Origin: Ilyomonas sp963847085
GTDB lineage: Bacteria > Bacteroidota > Bacteroidia > Chitinophagales > Chitinophagaceae
DNA: 64,000 nucleotides
Direction: 5' to 3'
Assembly (NCBI GenBank): GCA_963847085.1
Contig: CAWJYO010000004.1
Span: 372,001 to 436,000 of the forward strand
The position numbers were made by a program, and so were the translations under genes. A model generated the notes under the pieces. That model worked only from the letters and a program-made list of their open reading frames with translations, had not been told where the DNA came from and searched no databases. Within the stretch, counting starts at the first letter, position 1. Every line of letters begins with the position of its first letter. This document shows positions 28,802-37,268 of the stretch, piece after piece.

Positions 28802-29521
28802 TTAAAAACAATAGCCAATATAAATTTGAAACACGTTGCTCTTTAATTGTTCTTTCGATGGAATAAGGGTTGGCAACTGAGGCATTCCATCATTTGATGT
28901 TTTGTTGATGCTATTAAAATTGAAGTTGGCTTTCGCACCCAGCATAATACCTTTATAAGGATGAACTTCAATACCACCGGCAAATCCATAAATGAATCGG
29001 TTATAGAAAGAAACCAATGATTTGCCTGCTAAACTATCTATCATCGGGATGCTGCTTTTGTTACTACTATCAGCTTTTGCGTTGAGAAGAAATGCCGTTT
29101 GCCCTCCAACTTGTAATTGTACAAATTTGGTAATGTTGATAATCATCTGATGAGGCATAATTAAATAATTCAGCTTCACATTTCCTGTAGTGGTATTGCT
29201 TGAAAAATTATAACCTTGCTGTGAAAAAATCAATTCAGTTCGATAGCCTAAAATATGCGATGTAAAACCTCCCGGCATGTAAACAACACCAGCCATAAAA
29301 CCGCTGCGAGGTGATGTATTGATAGACGATGCACCTGTTACATTTGCATAATTGAAACCCACTTCAACGCCGAGTCCGATTTGTTTGTGATGCGTTGAAT
29401 CGTTTGCTTTTGCATAGGGAGAATAAGGATTGTGGCCGTCCCTCCTCTGTGCTGTGGATGGAATGAAGGTGATGGCAACAATAAAGCTAACCGTAAGAAC
29501 GGATAAAAAAATCTGTTTCAT
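28802..29521 (-). CDS. PorT-like outer-membrane beta-barrel protein
   Basis: 239 residues: signal peptide (MKQIFLSVLTVSFIVAITF), then an eight-strand barrel pattern typical of the Bacteroidota PorT/outer-membrane beta-barrel family (GLGVEVGFNYANVTG, GFMAGVVYMPGG, YRTELIFSQQGYNF, LNYLIMPHQMIIN) and a C-terminal strand ending IYIGYCF. The ATG before KQIFLS was chosen to place the signal peptide at the N-terminus. Role unknown; PorT itself belongs to the type IX secretion system, but this is a generic family member. Confidence 0.85.
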   Translation of the reverse strand: MKQIFLSVLTVSFIVAITFIPSTAQRRDGHNPYSPYAKANDSTHHKQIGLGVEVGFNYANVTGASSINTSPRSGFMAGVVYMPGGFTSHILGYRTELIFSQQGYNFSSNTTTGNVKLNYLIMPHQMIINITKFVQLQVGGQTAFLLNAKADSSNKSSIPMIDSLAGKSLVSFYNRFIYGFAGGIEVHPYKGIMLGAKANFNFNSINKTSNDGMPQLPTLIPSKEQLKSNVFQIYIGYCF

Positions 29522-29841
29522 GATTCTAAACTTTATATAATGAAATGAATGGGTACTTGTAAACAACAATCGCGATGATGCTAATTTTCATTTTGCATCA
29601 AGAAGTATGGCCATTTTACCAACCATGCCCAATCGTAGAAAAAATTTGCAGAACTAATTTTTTCAGCAATTTTCTTAAAGCTTTATATCTGGCTACGCCA
29701 AGATACAAACTATTTATCGCATTGCAACATTGATTGGTAACGAAATCTGTAAATAAATTTTGTGGTAAAGATTGAATCGAAGTTTTATGATAGATGCTTA
29801 AAGAGAAGATATTGGGTCTAAACTTCGGAAAAACAAGCAAA
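29522..29841. other. Intergenic region, possible gene debris
   Basis: 320 bases between the barrel gene and the glycosyltransferase gene, both on the minus strand. A minus-strand frame of 74 codons (29616-29840) ends with KLVLQIFSTIGHGW and, past its stop, could continue as a hydrophobic tail. I cannot match it to a family and do not call it a gene. No hairpin terminator is evident. Confidence 0.3.
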
Positions 29842-31015
29842 TCAAAAGCCGATTACATCGCCGCTACTGTTTTTGTTATCGCTACCAACAATGCTCTGGC
29901 TGTTTTTGCCAAACCATTTGTAAGATGCAGCATCAGTTTGTTCCAATAATTCAATGCTTTTTTGGTACGATAAATCTCCGATACAAAACACAACCATTTT
30001 GTTTTGGAATGATGATACACTTTCTATAAAACCCAATGATTTAATGATGGTTTTATTGGGATAATTCAAATGAAGAATATCCTCTGCAACGCTTGCTGTG
30101 TCTGCATTTCCGATACATACAATTTCATCAAATGGTTGATCTTTGGTTTTGTTCTTTTTTTGAAATGATAAATTCAATACCGAAACAAAACCTCTTAAAA
30201 AAATGCCAGCCTTTAACCCTTGCCGAAGCAGCCACGCACCACTGCCATGATACCATTTCTTTACAAACAAATTCATGGCGTTATAAAAGACTTTTACATA
30301 TTGAAAGCTGCCTTTCTTTGTGCTTTCGCCTTTAAAATGAACAATGGTTATATTGCCTAAATAATAATTTTGATAGCCGCTTTTTTGTATGCGATAACTC
30401 AGATCAATGTCTTCAGCATACATGAAAAATTGCTCATCAAAACCGCCGGTTGTATTCAAAATTGCTTTTGGAATCATTATAAAAGCACCGGCAATTACAT
30501 CTACTTCGTGTACTTCTTTTTCTTGTAAAAACTGAAGTGCATATTTCCCAAACCATTTGTGTTGTGGGAATAAAAAAGACAAACCTATCAGCTTGTAAAA
30601 CGAAACCATTGGCGATGGAAACGAACGTTTGCTTTCGGGCAAAAAGTTACCGCTGCCATCAATCATGCGAACGCCAACGGCACCAGCGGCTGGTTTGTTT
30701 TTATAACAAAAAGATACATTGCTCCAATGTATCTTCTTCCAAAATGGTGTCAGGATTTAAAAATAAAATATACTCTCCATTCGCTTCCTGCAATGCTTTG
30801 TTGTTGGCTTTGGCAAAACCTTCGTTCTTTTGGTTTTGCACGAATTTTACCCACGAAAATCTGGGCTGCAAATAAGCAATTGTGTTATCGGGCGAACAGT
30901 TATCAATGACAATAACTTCAGCTTCTATGTTTTGAATTGCCTCTTTTACCGAGCAAAGACATTGCTCTAAAAAATACTTTACGTTGTAGCTAACTATAAT
31001 GATGGAAAGTGTCAA
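29842..31015 (-). CDS. Family 2 glycosyltransferase (frameshifted)
   Basis: Cytoplasmic-face inverting glycosyltransferase of about 390 residues, rhamnosyltransferase-like. N-terminal GT-A fold: LSIIIVSYNVKYFLEQCL, VIVIDNCSPDNT, FAKANNKAL, and ILFLNPDTILEE with the D-x-D-like metal site. Frame is lost near 30,700 at a T-run (five T, six needed), after which KPAAGAVGVRMIDGSGNFLPES resumes. FDEQFFMYAEDIDLSYRIQKSGY is the ED-motif of the active site. It starts 10 bases downstream of fabG on the same strand. The acceptor is probably an envelope glycan. Confidence 0.88.
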
Positions 31016-31025
31016 AATGGAAAGC

Positions 31026-31775
31026 TTAGATGTTCATGCCACCGCATACACTCAACACTTGCCCGGTTACATAACTACTCATGTCGGAAGCCAAAAACAG
31101 GGTTGCATTTGCCACTTCTTCACCGGTTCCAAAACGGCCTAATGGTATCTTCTTTTTAAACTCATCTGCGGCGGCGCCTTCTTTTAAATAATGCGTCATA
31201 TCGGTTTCTATAAAACCCGGCGCAATGGCATTGCAGCGAATGTTGCGGCTGCCCAATTCCAGTGCAATGCTTTTGGTAAAACCAATAATTCCCGCTTTAC
31301 TGGCAGCATAACTGCTTTGTCCTGCGTTGCCGCGCATACCAATGATAGAACTCATATTGATGATGCTTCCCTTTTTGGCTTTCATCATTGGGCGGATTAC
31401 GTGCTTCGTCATGTTGAACACACTTTTCAAATTAATATCCATCACTTCATCCCATTGTTCCGGCGACATGCGAAGCAATAAATTGTCTTTACTAATGCCT
31501 GCATTGTTCACACAAACATCAATCGTTCCCCATTCTTTTGCCACATCGTTTACAAATGTTTCGCAGGCTTTAAAATCAGCCGCATTGCTTTGGTAAGCTT
31601 TGGCTTTTACGCCCATTGCAGTTAGTTTATTTTCTAATGCAGCAGCCCTTTCTTTACTGCTTTCGCTGACATACGTAAATGCAACGTGCGCACCGTTTTC
31701 AGCCAATTTTATGGCAATGGCTTCACCAATGCCGCGGGCCGCACCCGTAACAATACAAATTTTATCTTTTAGCAT
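31026..31775 (-). CDS. fabG: 3-oxoacyl-[acyl-carrier-protein] reductase
   Basis: NADPH-dependent reductase of the fatty-acid elongation cycle (short-chain dehydrogenase family), 249 residues, cytoplasmic tetramer. Cofactor motif TGAARGIGEA near residue 10, NNAGISKDN, active-site Ser in INMSSIIGMRG, YAASKAGIIGF (Tyr-x-x-x-Lys), and the C-terminal APGFIETDMT and GQVLSVCGGMNI, all typical of FabG. It lies downstream of ftsE and upstream of the glycosyltransferase, same strand. Confidence 0.94.
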   Translation of the reverse strand: MLKDKICIVTGAARGIGEAIAIKLAENGAHVAFTYVSESSKERAAALENKLTAMGVKAKAYQSNAADFKACETFVNDVAKEWGTIDVCVNNAGISKDNLLLRMSPEQWDEVMDINLKSVFNMTKHVIRPMMKAKKGSIINMSSIIGMRGNAGQSSYAASKAGIIGFTKSIALELGSRNIRCNAIAPGFIETDMTHYLKEGAAADEFKKKIPLGRFGTGEEVANATLFLASDMSSYVTGQVLSVCGGMNI

Positions 31776-31837
31776 GAGGTTGGAATTGGTAAATGAATGT
31801 GTAGATAATCCGGTAATAAGATTTTTGATAAGAAAAA

Positions 31838-32527
31838 TTATATCACTGCCACCGTTTTACTGTCAATCACTTTTCCGTTTTCGGTGGTAAGAATGCGGGA
31901 TGGATATTTTTGCAAAAGCATAAAATCGTGCGTTGCCATAATTAGTGAAGTGCCATATTCTCTGCAAATCCGCATGAGCAATTGCATGATTTCATCGCTG
32001 GTTTCAGGATCGAGATTGCCCGTTGGTTCATCCGCCAGAATCAGCTTTGGTGAATTAAGCAAAGCCCGTGCAATATCAACGCGCTGTTGTTCGCCACCGC
32101 TCATTTCAAAGGGCATTTTAAAACCTTTGCTTTTCAAGCCAACTTTATCAAGCACATCATTTATTTTTTCTTCCATCAGTTTATTGTCTGTCCAGCCCGT
32201 AGCCCGCAACACAAAGCGCAAATTTTCATACACATTTCTATCGGTAAGCAACTGAAAATCCTGAAATACAACGCCCAGATTACGGCGCAGGAACGGAAGC
32301 TTTTTCCAGGTCATTACGGTTAGGTCAAACCCAACCACGGTGCCGCTTCCAACAGTTAAGGGAAGCTCGCCATACAAGGTTTTTAAAAGACTGCTTTTAC
32401 CGCTGCCTGTTTTTCCAACCAGATAAACAAACTCGCCGCGCGACACGGTGAAGTTTACATTTTGCAACACCAGATTATTGCCTTGAGAGATATTTGCATT
32501 TTGAATAGAAACCACCGTTTCCGACAT
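31838..32527 (-). CDS. ftsE: Cell division ATP-binding protein FtsE
   Basis: ABC ATPase partner of FtsX that controls peptidoglycan hydrolases at division. 229 residues. Walker A GKTGSGKSSL, Q-loop VVFQDFQLLTDRNVYENL, signature MSGGEQQRVDIARALL, Walker B LILADEPTGNLDPETS and H-loop MATHDFML. The QLLTDRNVYENLRFVL pattern fits FtsE better than LolD. I chose MSETVVSIQNA, 19 bases after a TACCTTCG box on the minus strand. FtsX is not adjacent, as often in Bacteroidota. Confidence 0.87.
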   Translation of the reverse strand: MSETVVSIQNANISQGNNLVLQNVNFTVSRGEFVYLVGKTGSGKSSLLKTLYGELPLTVGSGTVVGFDLTVMTWKKLPFLRRNLGVVFQDFQLLTDRNVYENLRFVLRATGWTDNKLMEEKINDVLDKVGLKSKGFKMPFEMSGGEQQRVDIARALLNSPKLILADEPTGNLDPETSDEIMQLLMRICREYGTSLIMATHDFMLLQKYPSRILTTENGKVIDSKTVAVI

Positions 32528-32545
32528 AGGGTTCACCTTTTGCGG

Positions 32546-32553
32546 CGAAGGTA
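32546..32553 (-). promoter_or_regulatory. Possible -7 box of ftsE
   Basis: On the minus strand this reads TACCTTCG, one base from TAnnTTTG, 19 bases before the ftsE start codon. It supports the downstream ATG over an upstream in-frame one. Confidence 0.45.
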
Positions 32554-32676
32554 AAGAATAAGGCTTTTTTGAAGTATAAAAGTTATGGCTTATCATTTCT
32601 GTGCACTGCGTTAGTATGAATATCTTATTTTCAATAATAATATAACCAAAACAATTATTGGCAAAAACCAAAAATT

Positions 32677-33366
32677 ATGAGTAAACGACAAACTATCAGT
32701 TTAACGGCAATCTGTGGTATAGTAGGAACTATTACTTTATTGCTTTATTTTTCGGCTCCTTATAACTGGCTTCCTTTACCGCAGCCAGATGCAACCACAA
32801 CGCAGATTATGCAGTTTAGTACCACTTATCGCACAGCTATTTTTATTGATACATGGTTGCAACAATTTGGAACAATCATAACCGTAATATTTGCTTTAGG
32901 GCTTGTGCACATGGCTGGTAGGTCAGCAACATTGGCCGGACGATTCACCTTGCTCACAGCTGCCGTTATCACTTCATTAAGTTTAGCAGAAGGTACGTTT
33001 GCATTGGGGGCTGTTCTGTCGGGGGACACCGGACATGCTGAATCTGCTGTAACTTGCTTTGAACTCACCAATGTTTTTATTCATATTTTTTTATTGGCTC
33101 CTTCGTTGTTTTTAATGTTAGGTTTTGCTCTGAAAGGAAGTTTGGTTTTGCCTGATTTTTTTATAGTAACTGCTATTGTTTTAGGCGTTTTGTTTCAAAC
33201 CTTAGGCGTGTTGGCTTTATTTTACAGTCAGTTGCTTTGTGTTGTAATTATAATATTGATGCTTCAGAATGTATGGACAATTGCTGCATCAGTTTCAATT
33301 TTGATAAGAAGAAAAGCAATCGAACAAAAAATGTCTTCTTTTCAAAAGAATATCTTTGCAACATGA
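32677..33366 (+). CDS. Hypothetical integral membrane protein
   Basis: 229 residues with about six membrane helices (ICGIVGTITLLLYFSAP, IITVIFALGLVHMAG, FTLLTAAVITSLSLAEG, FIHIFLLAPSLFLMLGF, ILGVLFQTLGVLALF-like segments). The layout recalls DUF4386-type membrane proteins, but I cannot assign it firmly. Its last bases overlap the next gene start (ATGA), suggesting translational coupling with the small protein that follows. Confidence 0.6.
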   Translation: MSKRQTISLTAICGIVGTITLLLYFSAPYNWLPLPQPDATTTQIMQFSTTYRTAIFIDTWLQQFGTIITVIFALGLVHMAGRSATLAGRFTLLTAAVITSLSLAEGTFALGAVLSGDTGHAESAVTCFELTNVFIHIFLLAPSLFLMLGFALKGSLVLPDFFIVTAIVLGVLFQTLGVLALFYSQLLCVVIIILMLQNVWTIAASVSILIRRKAIEQKMSSFQKNIFAT

Positions 33367-33635
33367 AGCCCACACAACACAACCTGGATAAGCTTTCTGC
33401 TATCGTTAACGAAGCTGAATATACCTTGCGGTATGAGCGCGGTACGTTTCAGAGCGGCTGGTGTTTACTGGAAAGCAAGCGCGTAATTGTGTTGAATAAA
33501 TTTTTAGATGTTGAAGGCCGAATGAACACTTTACTTGAGTTGATTCCGCAATTACCAATTGATATTGATAAGCTTACTCATGCTTCGCAATTGCTGTATG
33601 AGGATATTAAAAAAGAGGCAAAAACAAACGCATAA
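33363..33635 (+). CDS. Conserved hypothetical protein
   Basis: 90-residue soluble protein, MKPTQHNLDKLSAIVNEAEY at its N-terminus, with GWCLLESKRVIVLNKFLDVEGR in the middle. This small protein occurs next to metallo-hydrolase or similar genes in many Bacteroidota; no function is known to me. Its ATG overlaps the stop of the membrane protein by 4 bases. An exact copy of the dispersed 11-mer (33618-33628) forms its last codons, read as AKTNA. Confidence 0.72.
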   Translation: MKPTQHNLDKLSAIVNEAEYTLRYERGTFQSGWCLLESKRVIVLNKFLDVEGRMNTLLELIPQLPIDIDKLTHASQLLYEDIKKEAKTNA

Positions 33636-33665
33636 CTATCCACTCGAAATCTTTACTTTGCTTCT

Positions 33666-34439
33666 TTGCAACCGCCATTAACCATAACGTTTTTAGGTAC
33701 CGGCACCAGCACCGGCGTTCCCATGATTAGCTGCCATTGCGAAGTGTGCACTTCATCCGATGAGCGTGATAAACGGCTTCGCAGCAGCATTTTGGTGCAA
33801 TCGGCAACCACAACGCTCGTCGTAGATACTACACCCGATTTCAGGCAGCAAATGTTGCGCATTAATAACAATACATTGGATGCCGTTTTGTTCACACATC
33901 CGCATAAAGACCATATTGCTGGTTTGGATGATGTTCGGCCTTACAATTTTTTTTCAGGTCTTGCCATTGATGTATATGCCAACGAGTTTACGGGTAATGC
34001 GCTGAAGAGAGAGTTTGCTTATGTGTTTGCCGAGCATAAATATCCGGGCATTCCTAACATCAATCTCATCACCATTTCGGAAGAAGCTTTTGCAATTGGC
34101 GATATTCCGGTAACGCCCATCGTTGTGTGGCATCATAAGATGCTGGTATATGGTTTCAGGTTTGGAAATTTTACTTATATCACTGATGCGAATAAAATTG
34201 ATGAGCAAAATAAAAACCTCATTAAAGGCTCAAAAATTATGGTAGTGAATGCCCTTCGCAGAGAAAATCATTTGTCGCATTTTACGTTGAATGAAGCGAT
34301 GAATCTTGTAAATGAACTGCAAGTTCCGGAGGCTTATTTTACGCACATCAGTCATCAGTTGGGAAGACATAAAGATGTAAATCAAACGCTGCCAAAACAT
34401 ATATCTTTAGCATTCGATGGCTTAGTACTTAATTGCTAA
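33666..34439 (+). CDS. MBL-fold metallo-hydrolase (PhnP-like)
   Basis: Metallo-beta-lactamase-fold phosphodiesterase-like protein, 257 residues, cytoplasmic. Metal site LFTHPHKDHIAGLDDVRP (HxHxDH), then VVWHHKMLVYGFRFG and AYFTHISHQLGRH. The N-terminus FLGTGTSTGVPMISC with paired cysteines (CHCEVC) is typical of the PhnP/cyclic-phosphate phosphodiesterase branch. A TTG start is used: no suitable ATG lies upstream and the conserved region begins within six residues. The preceding gene ends 30 bases earlier. Confidence 0.85.
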   Translation: MQPPLTITFLGTGTSTGVPMISCHCEVCTSSDERDKRLRSSILVQSATTTLVVDTTPDFRQQMLRINNNTLDAVLFTHPHKDHIAGLDDVRPYNFFSGLAIDVYANEFTGNALKREFAYVFAEHKYPGIPNINLITISEEAFAIGDIPVTPIVVWHHKMLVYGFRFGNFTYITDANKIDEQNKNLIKGSKIMVVNALRRENHLSHFTLNEAMNLVNELQVPEAYFTHISHQLGRHKDVNQTLPKHISLAFDGLVLNC

Positions 34440-34455
34440 TATTATAACCAAAACT

Positions 34456-35406
34456 ATGCACACAAGTTCCTCCTGGAAAGACTATTTTGTTTTTTCTAAA
34501 AAAGAAAGACGGGTAGTAATCCCGTTGATTGTGATTTTAATTGGCTACAGTTTATTGCTCTTTTTTTATGAGCCTAAAGAAGAAAGCCCAACGGTACAAA
34601 ATCTGAATGAATCAATTGCAGCCCTATCTTCTGAAAAGCTTGACAGCAGCTCGTTACAGCCACATTTTACTGGAAAAACAAACGAGGCGAATTCTCCAAC
34701 AGCAACTGTTGCTGAACTGTTTTCTTTTGACCCGAATTCGTTGGACGATGAAGGCTGGAAACGACTCGGCGTGCGTGATAAAACGATTCAAACCATTATC
34801 AATTATCGCAACAAAGGCGGACGGTTTTATAAGCCGGATGATTTAAAAAAAATATATGGCTTAACACCAGAAGATGCCAACCGATTGATGCCTTTTGTAA
34901 CCATCAATTTGGCGCAAAAACAAACCTTTTCGCAGGCTCAAAATAATGATAAAAACAAACCTTCTTTTGCAAAGCCAAAACTGCAACCTATTGATGTAAA
35001 CACTGCAACCGCAGAGCAATGGAAAGCTTTGCCAATGATTGGCGATGTGTTGAGCAGCCGCATTGTAAAATACCGCGATAAAATCGGTGGCTTTACTTCA
35101 TTGGAACAAGTAGGAAAAACCTACGGCTTATCTGATTCAGCGTATAAAGTCGTATTGCCTTACCTGCGATTGTCTTCCGCAAAAGGGAACTCTCAAGTCT
35201 CTTCTTTATCACAAAAAATAAATATCAACACGGCTACTTCCGACGAACTCAAAAGCAATTCATCCATTCCATCCGAAGTTGCCGATGCTATTGTCATTTA
35301 TCGAAAGCAACATGGTAAATTTTCATCGGTTGATGACCTTAAAAAAATTGTGTTTATCAAAGATGAGTTGTTTCAGAAAATAGCGCCGTTTTTAACGGTT
35401 GAATAA
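34456..35406 (+). CDS. Helix-hairpin-helix (ComEA-like) membrane-anchored protein
   Basis: 316-residue protein with one N-terminal membrane helix (VVIPLIVILIGYSLLLFFY, about residues 21-39), a linker, and three helix-hairpin-helix repeats. These are at about 85-150 (LGVRDKTIQTIINYRNKGG), 175-235 (PIDVNTATAEQWKALPMIGD, SSRIVKYRDKIGGF) and 255-316 (INTATSDELKSNSSIPSEV, AIVIYRKQHGKF). Such ComEA-like domains bind double-stranded DNA without sequence specificity. In competent bacteria ComEA receives incoming DNA; in Bacteroidota similar multi-HhH proteins are common and mostly unstudied. It contains one exact 11-mer (34914-34924) and two near copies. Confidence 0.85.
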   Translation: MHTSSSWKDYFVFSKKERRVVIPLIVILIGYSLLLFFYEPKEESPTVQNLNESIAALSSEKLDSSSLQPHFTGKTNEANSPTATVAELFSFDPNSLDDEGWKRLGVRDKTIQTIINYRNKGGRFYKPDDLKKIYGLTPEDANRLMPFVTINLAQKQTFSQAQNNDKNKPSFAKPKLQPIDVNTATAEQWKALPMIGDVLSSRIVKYRDKIGGFTSLEQVGKTYGLSDSAYKVVLPYLRLSSAKGNSQVSSLSQKININTATSDELKSNSSIPSEVADAIVIYRKQHGKFSSVDDLKKIVFIKDELFQKIAPFLTVE

Positions 35407-35445
35407 ATTTTTTGCAAATTAATTTTTCACTTCCAAAACTTCCTC

Positions 35446-35453
35446 TACATTTG
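35446..35453 (+). promoter_or_regulatory. -7 promoter box of the acyl-CoA dehydrogenase gene
   Basis: TACATTTG, a perfect TAnnTTTG match, lies 20 bases before the start codon and directly abuts a 22-base palindrome. Transcription should start inside that palindrome, giving a very short leader. Confidence 0.6.
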
Positions 35454-35475
35454 CATACTAACAGTCGTTAGTATG
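35454..35475. promoter_or_regulatory. Palindromic operator overlapping the start codon
   Basis: Perfect inverted repeat: CATACTAAC (35454-35462), AGTC, GTTAGTATG (35467-35475). The right arm ends with the ATG of the acyl-CoA dehydrogenase. Size, spacing and the C-T-A-A-C half-site are those of TetR-family operators. Position over the transcription start and start codon would let a repressor block the gene. No TetR gene is present in the window, so the regulator must lie elsewhere. Confidence 0.65.
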
Positions 35476-36616
35476 GATTTTGTAGTGGAAGAAATAACAT
35501 CACAGGTAAAAGAAACGGCTCGCGATTTTGCAGAGCGATACATACGTCCGCACGTAATGGAATGGGATGAAGCGACAAACCTTTCCGGTAGAAATTTTTA
35601 AACAATTGGGCGAATTGGGGTTAATGGGCGTGCTCGTTCCCGAAGAGTACGGCGGCGCAGGTTTAAGCTATTTCGAATACAAGGAAGTGATTGAAGAAAT
35701 TGCAAAAGTTTGTGGCTCCATAGGCCTAAGCGTAGCTGCACACAACTCGCTTTGTACCAACCACATTTTGTTATTTGGCAACGAAGAGCAGAAGTACAAA
35801 TACCTCCCTAAACTTGCCACTGCCGAATGGATTGGTGCATGGGGATTAACCGAACCCAACACAGGCAGCGACGCAGGCAACATGAAATGCACCGCAGTGC
35901 GTGATGGTGATGACTGGATTTTGAATGGAACCAAAAACTGGATTACGCATGGCAAAAGCGGCGATGTTGCAGTGGTAATAGCCCGAACCGGCGAGCCGCG
36001 CACCAAAAACAATGCAACGGCTTTTGTAGTTGAACGCGGCACAAAAGGTTTTTACGGTGGTAAAAAAGAAAATAAATTAGGCATGAGAGCCAGCGAAACG
36101 GCCGAAATGATTTTTGATAATTGCCGCATCTCTGATGATGCTCGTTTGGGCGAAGTAGGTGAAGGTTTTTATCAGGCGATGAAGGTGCTGGACGGTGGAC
36201 GAATATCCATTGCAGCCCTTTCACTTGGCATTGCCAAAGGCGCGTTTGAAGCAGCCAAACAATACGCAAAAGAACGGCATCAGTTTGATAAGCCCATTGC
36301 TTCGTTCCAGGGCATCAGTTTTAAATTGGCGGACATGGCAACTGAAATTGAAGCCTCCGATTTATTAATTCAAAATGCCTGTCATTTAAAAACCACCAAC
36401 CAGCCGGTAACAAAAGCTTCTGCAATGGCAAAATATTATGCCTCCGAAGTAGCTGTAAAAGTTGCCAACGATGCCGTGCAAATTTTTGGCGGTTATGGTT
36501 ATACAAAAGATTTTCCGGTAGAAAAATATTATAGAGATGCCAAGCTTTGCACCATTGGTGAAGGTACTTCCGAAATACAAAAAATTGTGATTGCGCGTGA
36601 GGCATTGCGCGATTAG
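35473..36616 (+). CDS. Acyl-CoA dehydrogenase (frameshifted near N-terminus)
   Basis: FAD-dependent dehydrogenase of fatty-acid beta-oxidation, about 380 residues. MDFVVEEITSQVKETARDFA from the proper ATG breaks frame at about 35,572; FPVEIFKQLGELGLMGVLVP continues in the next frame. FAD and substrate motifs: GAWGLTEPNTGSDAGNMKC, NWITHGKSGDVAVV, FDNCRISDDARLG, GGYGYTKDFPVEKYYRDAK and the catalytic-base region IGEGTSEIQKIVIAR. It best fits short- or branched-chain dehydrogenases. The operator over its start suggests control by acyl-CoA through a TetR-type repressor. Confidence 0.92.
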
Positions 36617-36900
36617 TGGCCTCTAACGAATCTTTGATTGCTTGCTTAAAAGCCTGTCTTATTTAAGATGGGCTTTGTTGTTTTGATTCAGATTAAATAA
36701 AATAGAACACGAATGACACTGACTTCGTGCATAGATAATAAGGATTTGTTTTTGTCCTTTTTTGGGGCTGTCACCTTTCCTTTATTAATTTAGCTGCGGT
36801 TCGGGCTGTCCGTTACAAGTCCGGCACAAAGCCAACGCACACAATCTTCACCGGTCTTTTCACTTCCATCCCGCAGCCCTTCAGCAGTTGATTATTAATA

Positions 36901-36971
36901 TTCGACCGCTTCGCGGTCGCATGTTTATAGCCCATTCATTTCTATAAACATGCGACTCCAACGGAGTCGAA
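36901..36971. repeat. REP-like cloverleaf palindrome
   Basis: Three adjacent perfect hairpins: CGACCGC-TTC-GCGGTCG (36903-36919); a 15-bp stem GTCGCATGTTTATAG (36916-36930) with CTATAAACATGCGAC (36942-36956); and CGACTCC-AAC-GGAGTCG (36953-36969). TTCGA and TCGAA close the ends. The whole can fold as a cruciform or cloverleaf, as REP elements mobilised by RAYT transposases do. No RAYT gene is in the window. Confidence 0.75.
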
Positions 36972-37051
36972 CCACAAATACAACAACATTCATCACCTTA
37001 TCGCTTGCGCTTCATACATTGAATCAAAATTGGGCCATTCCAAAGCGCATT

Positions 37052-37207
37052 GTCATGGCGAGGGACGAAGCCATCTGTGTTATAAAGTAACTACTGATGA
37101 TGAGTAGTGAAGCTGTCAATTCCATTCACTCACCATTCACTTTTCACCACACACAAACTACTCCATTAATGAACCCACAGATAACGTTGTTCCCCGCCAT
37201 GGCGAAC
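37052..37207. repeat. Inverted-repeat element, family A copy 1
   Basis: Begins GTCATGGCGAGGGACGAAGC at 37052 and ends with a degraded inverted copy (TTGTTCCCCGCCATGGC, 37190-37206). The left arm matches the arm at 59554 in 23 of 27 positions, and both elements contain GTCAATT inside. Family and mobility are unknown; no coding capacity. Confidence 0.6.
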
Positions 37208-37234
37208 AGTTCCAATCATACTATCAGAAGTTCC

Positions 37235-37242
37235 TATCTTCG
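37235..37242 (+). promoter_or_regulatory. Possible -7 box of the GH3 gene
   Basis: TATCTTCG, the same variant box found before other genes here, lies 26 bases upstream of the GH3 start. Confidence 0.4.
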
Positions 37243-37268
37243 GCATTCACTCCACAATTGCTTACACC

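Larger units (their letters stand above)
36617..37268. other. Noncoding repeat island
   Basis: 652 bases without a credible gene. It holds, in order: an 11-mer relative TTTGTTTTTGT (36744-36754); a GC-richer segment (36770-36890) with no open frame; a cloverleaf-like palindrome (36901-36971); an inverted-repeat element related to one at 59.5 kb (37052-37207); and a likely -7 box for the GH3 gene (37235-37242). Several mobile or structured elements seem to have collected at this site between convergent-neutral genes. Confidence 0.6.

Noticed and set aside
29616..29840. 74-codon minus-strand ORF ending KLVLQIFSTIGHGW
   Set aside because: No family match and no promoter; kept only as possible debris.
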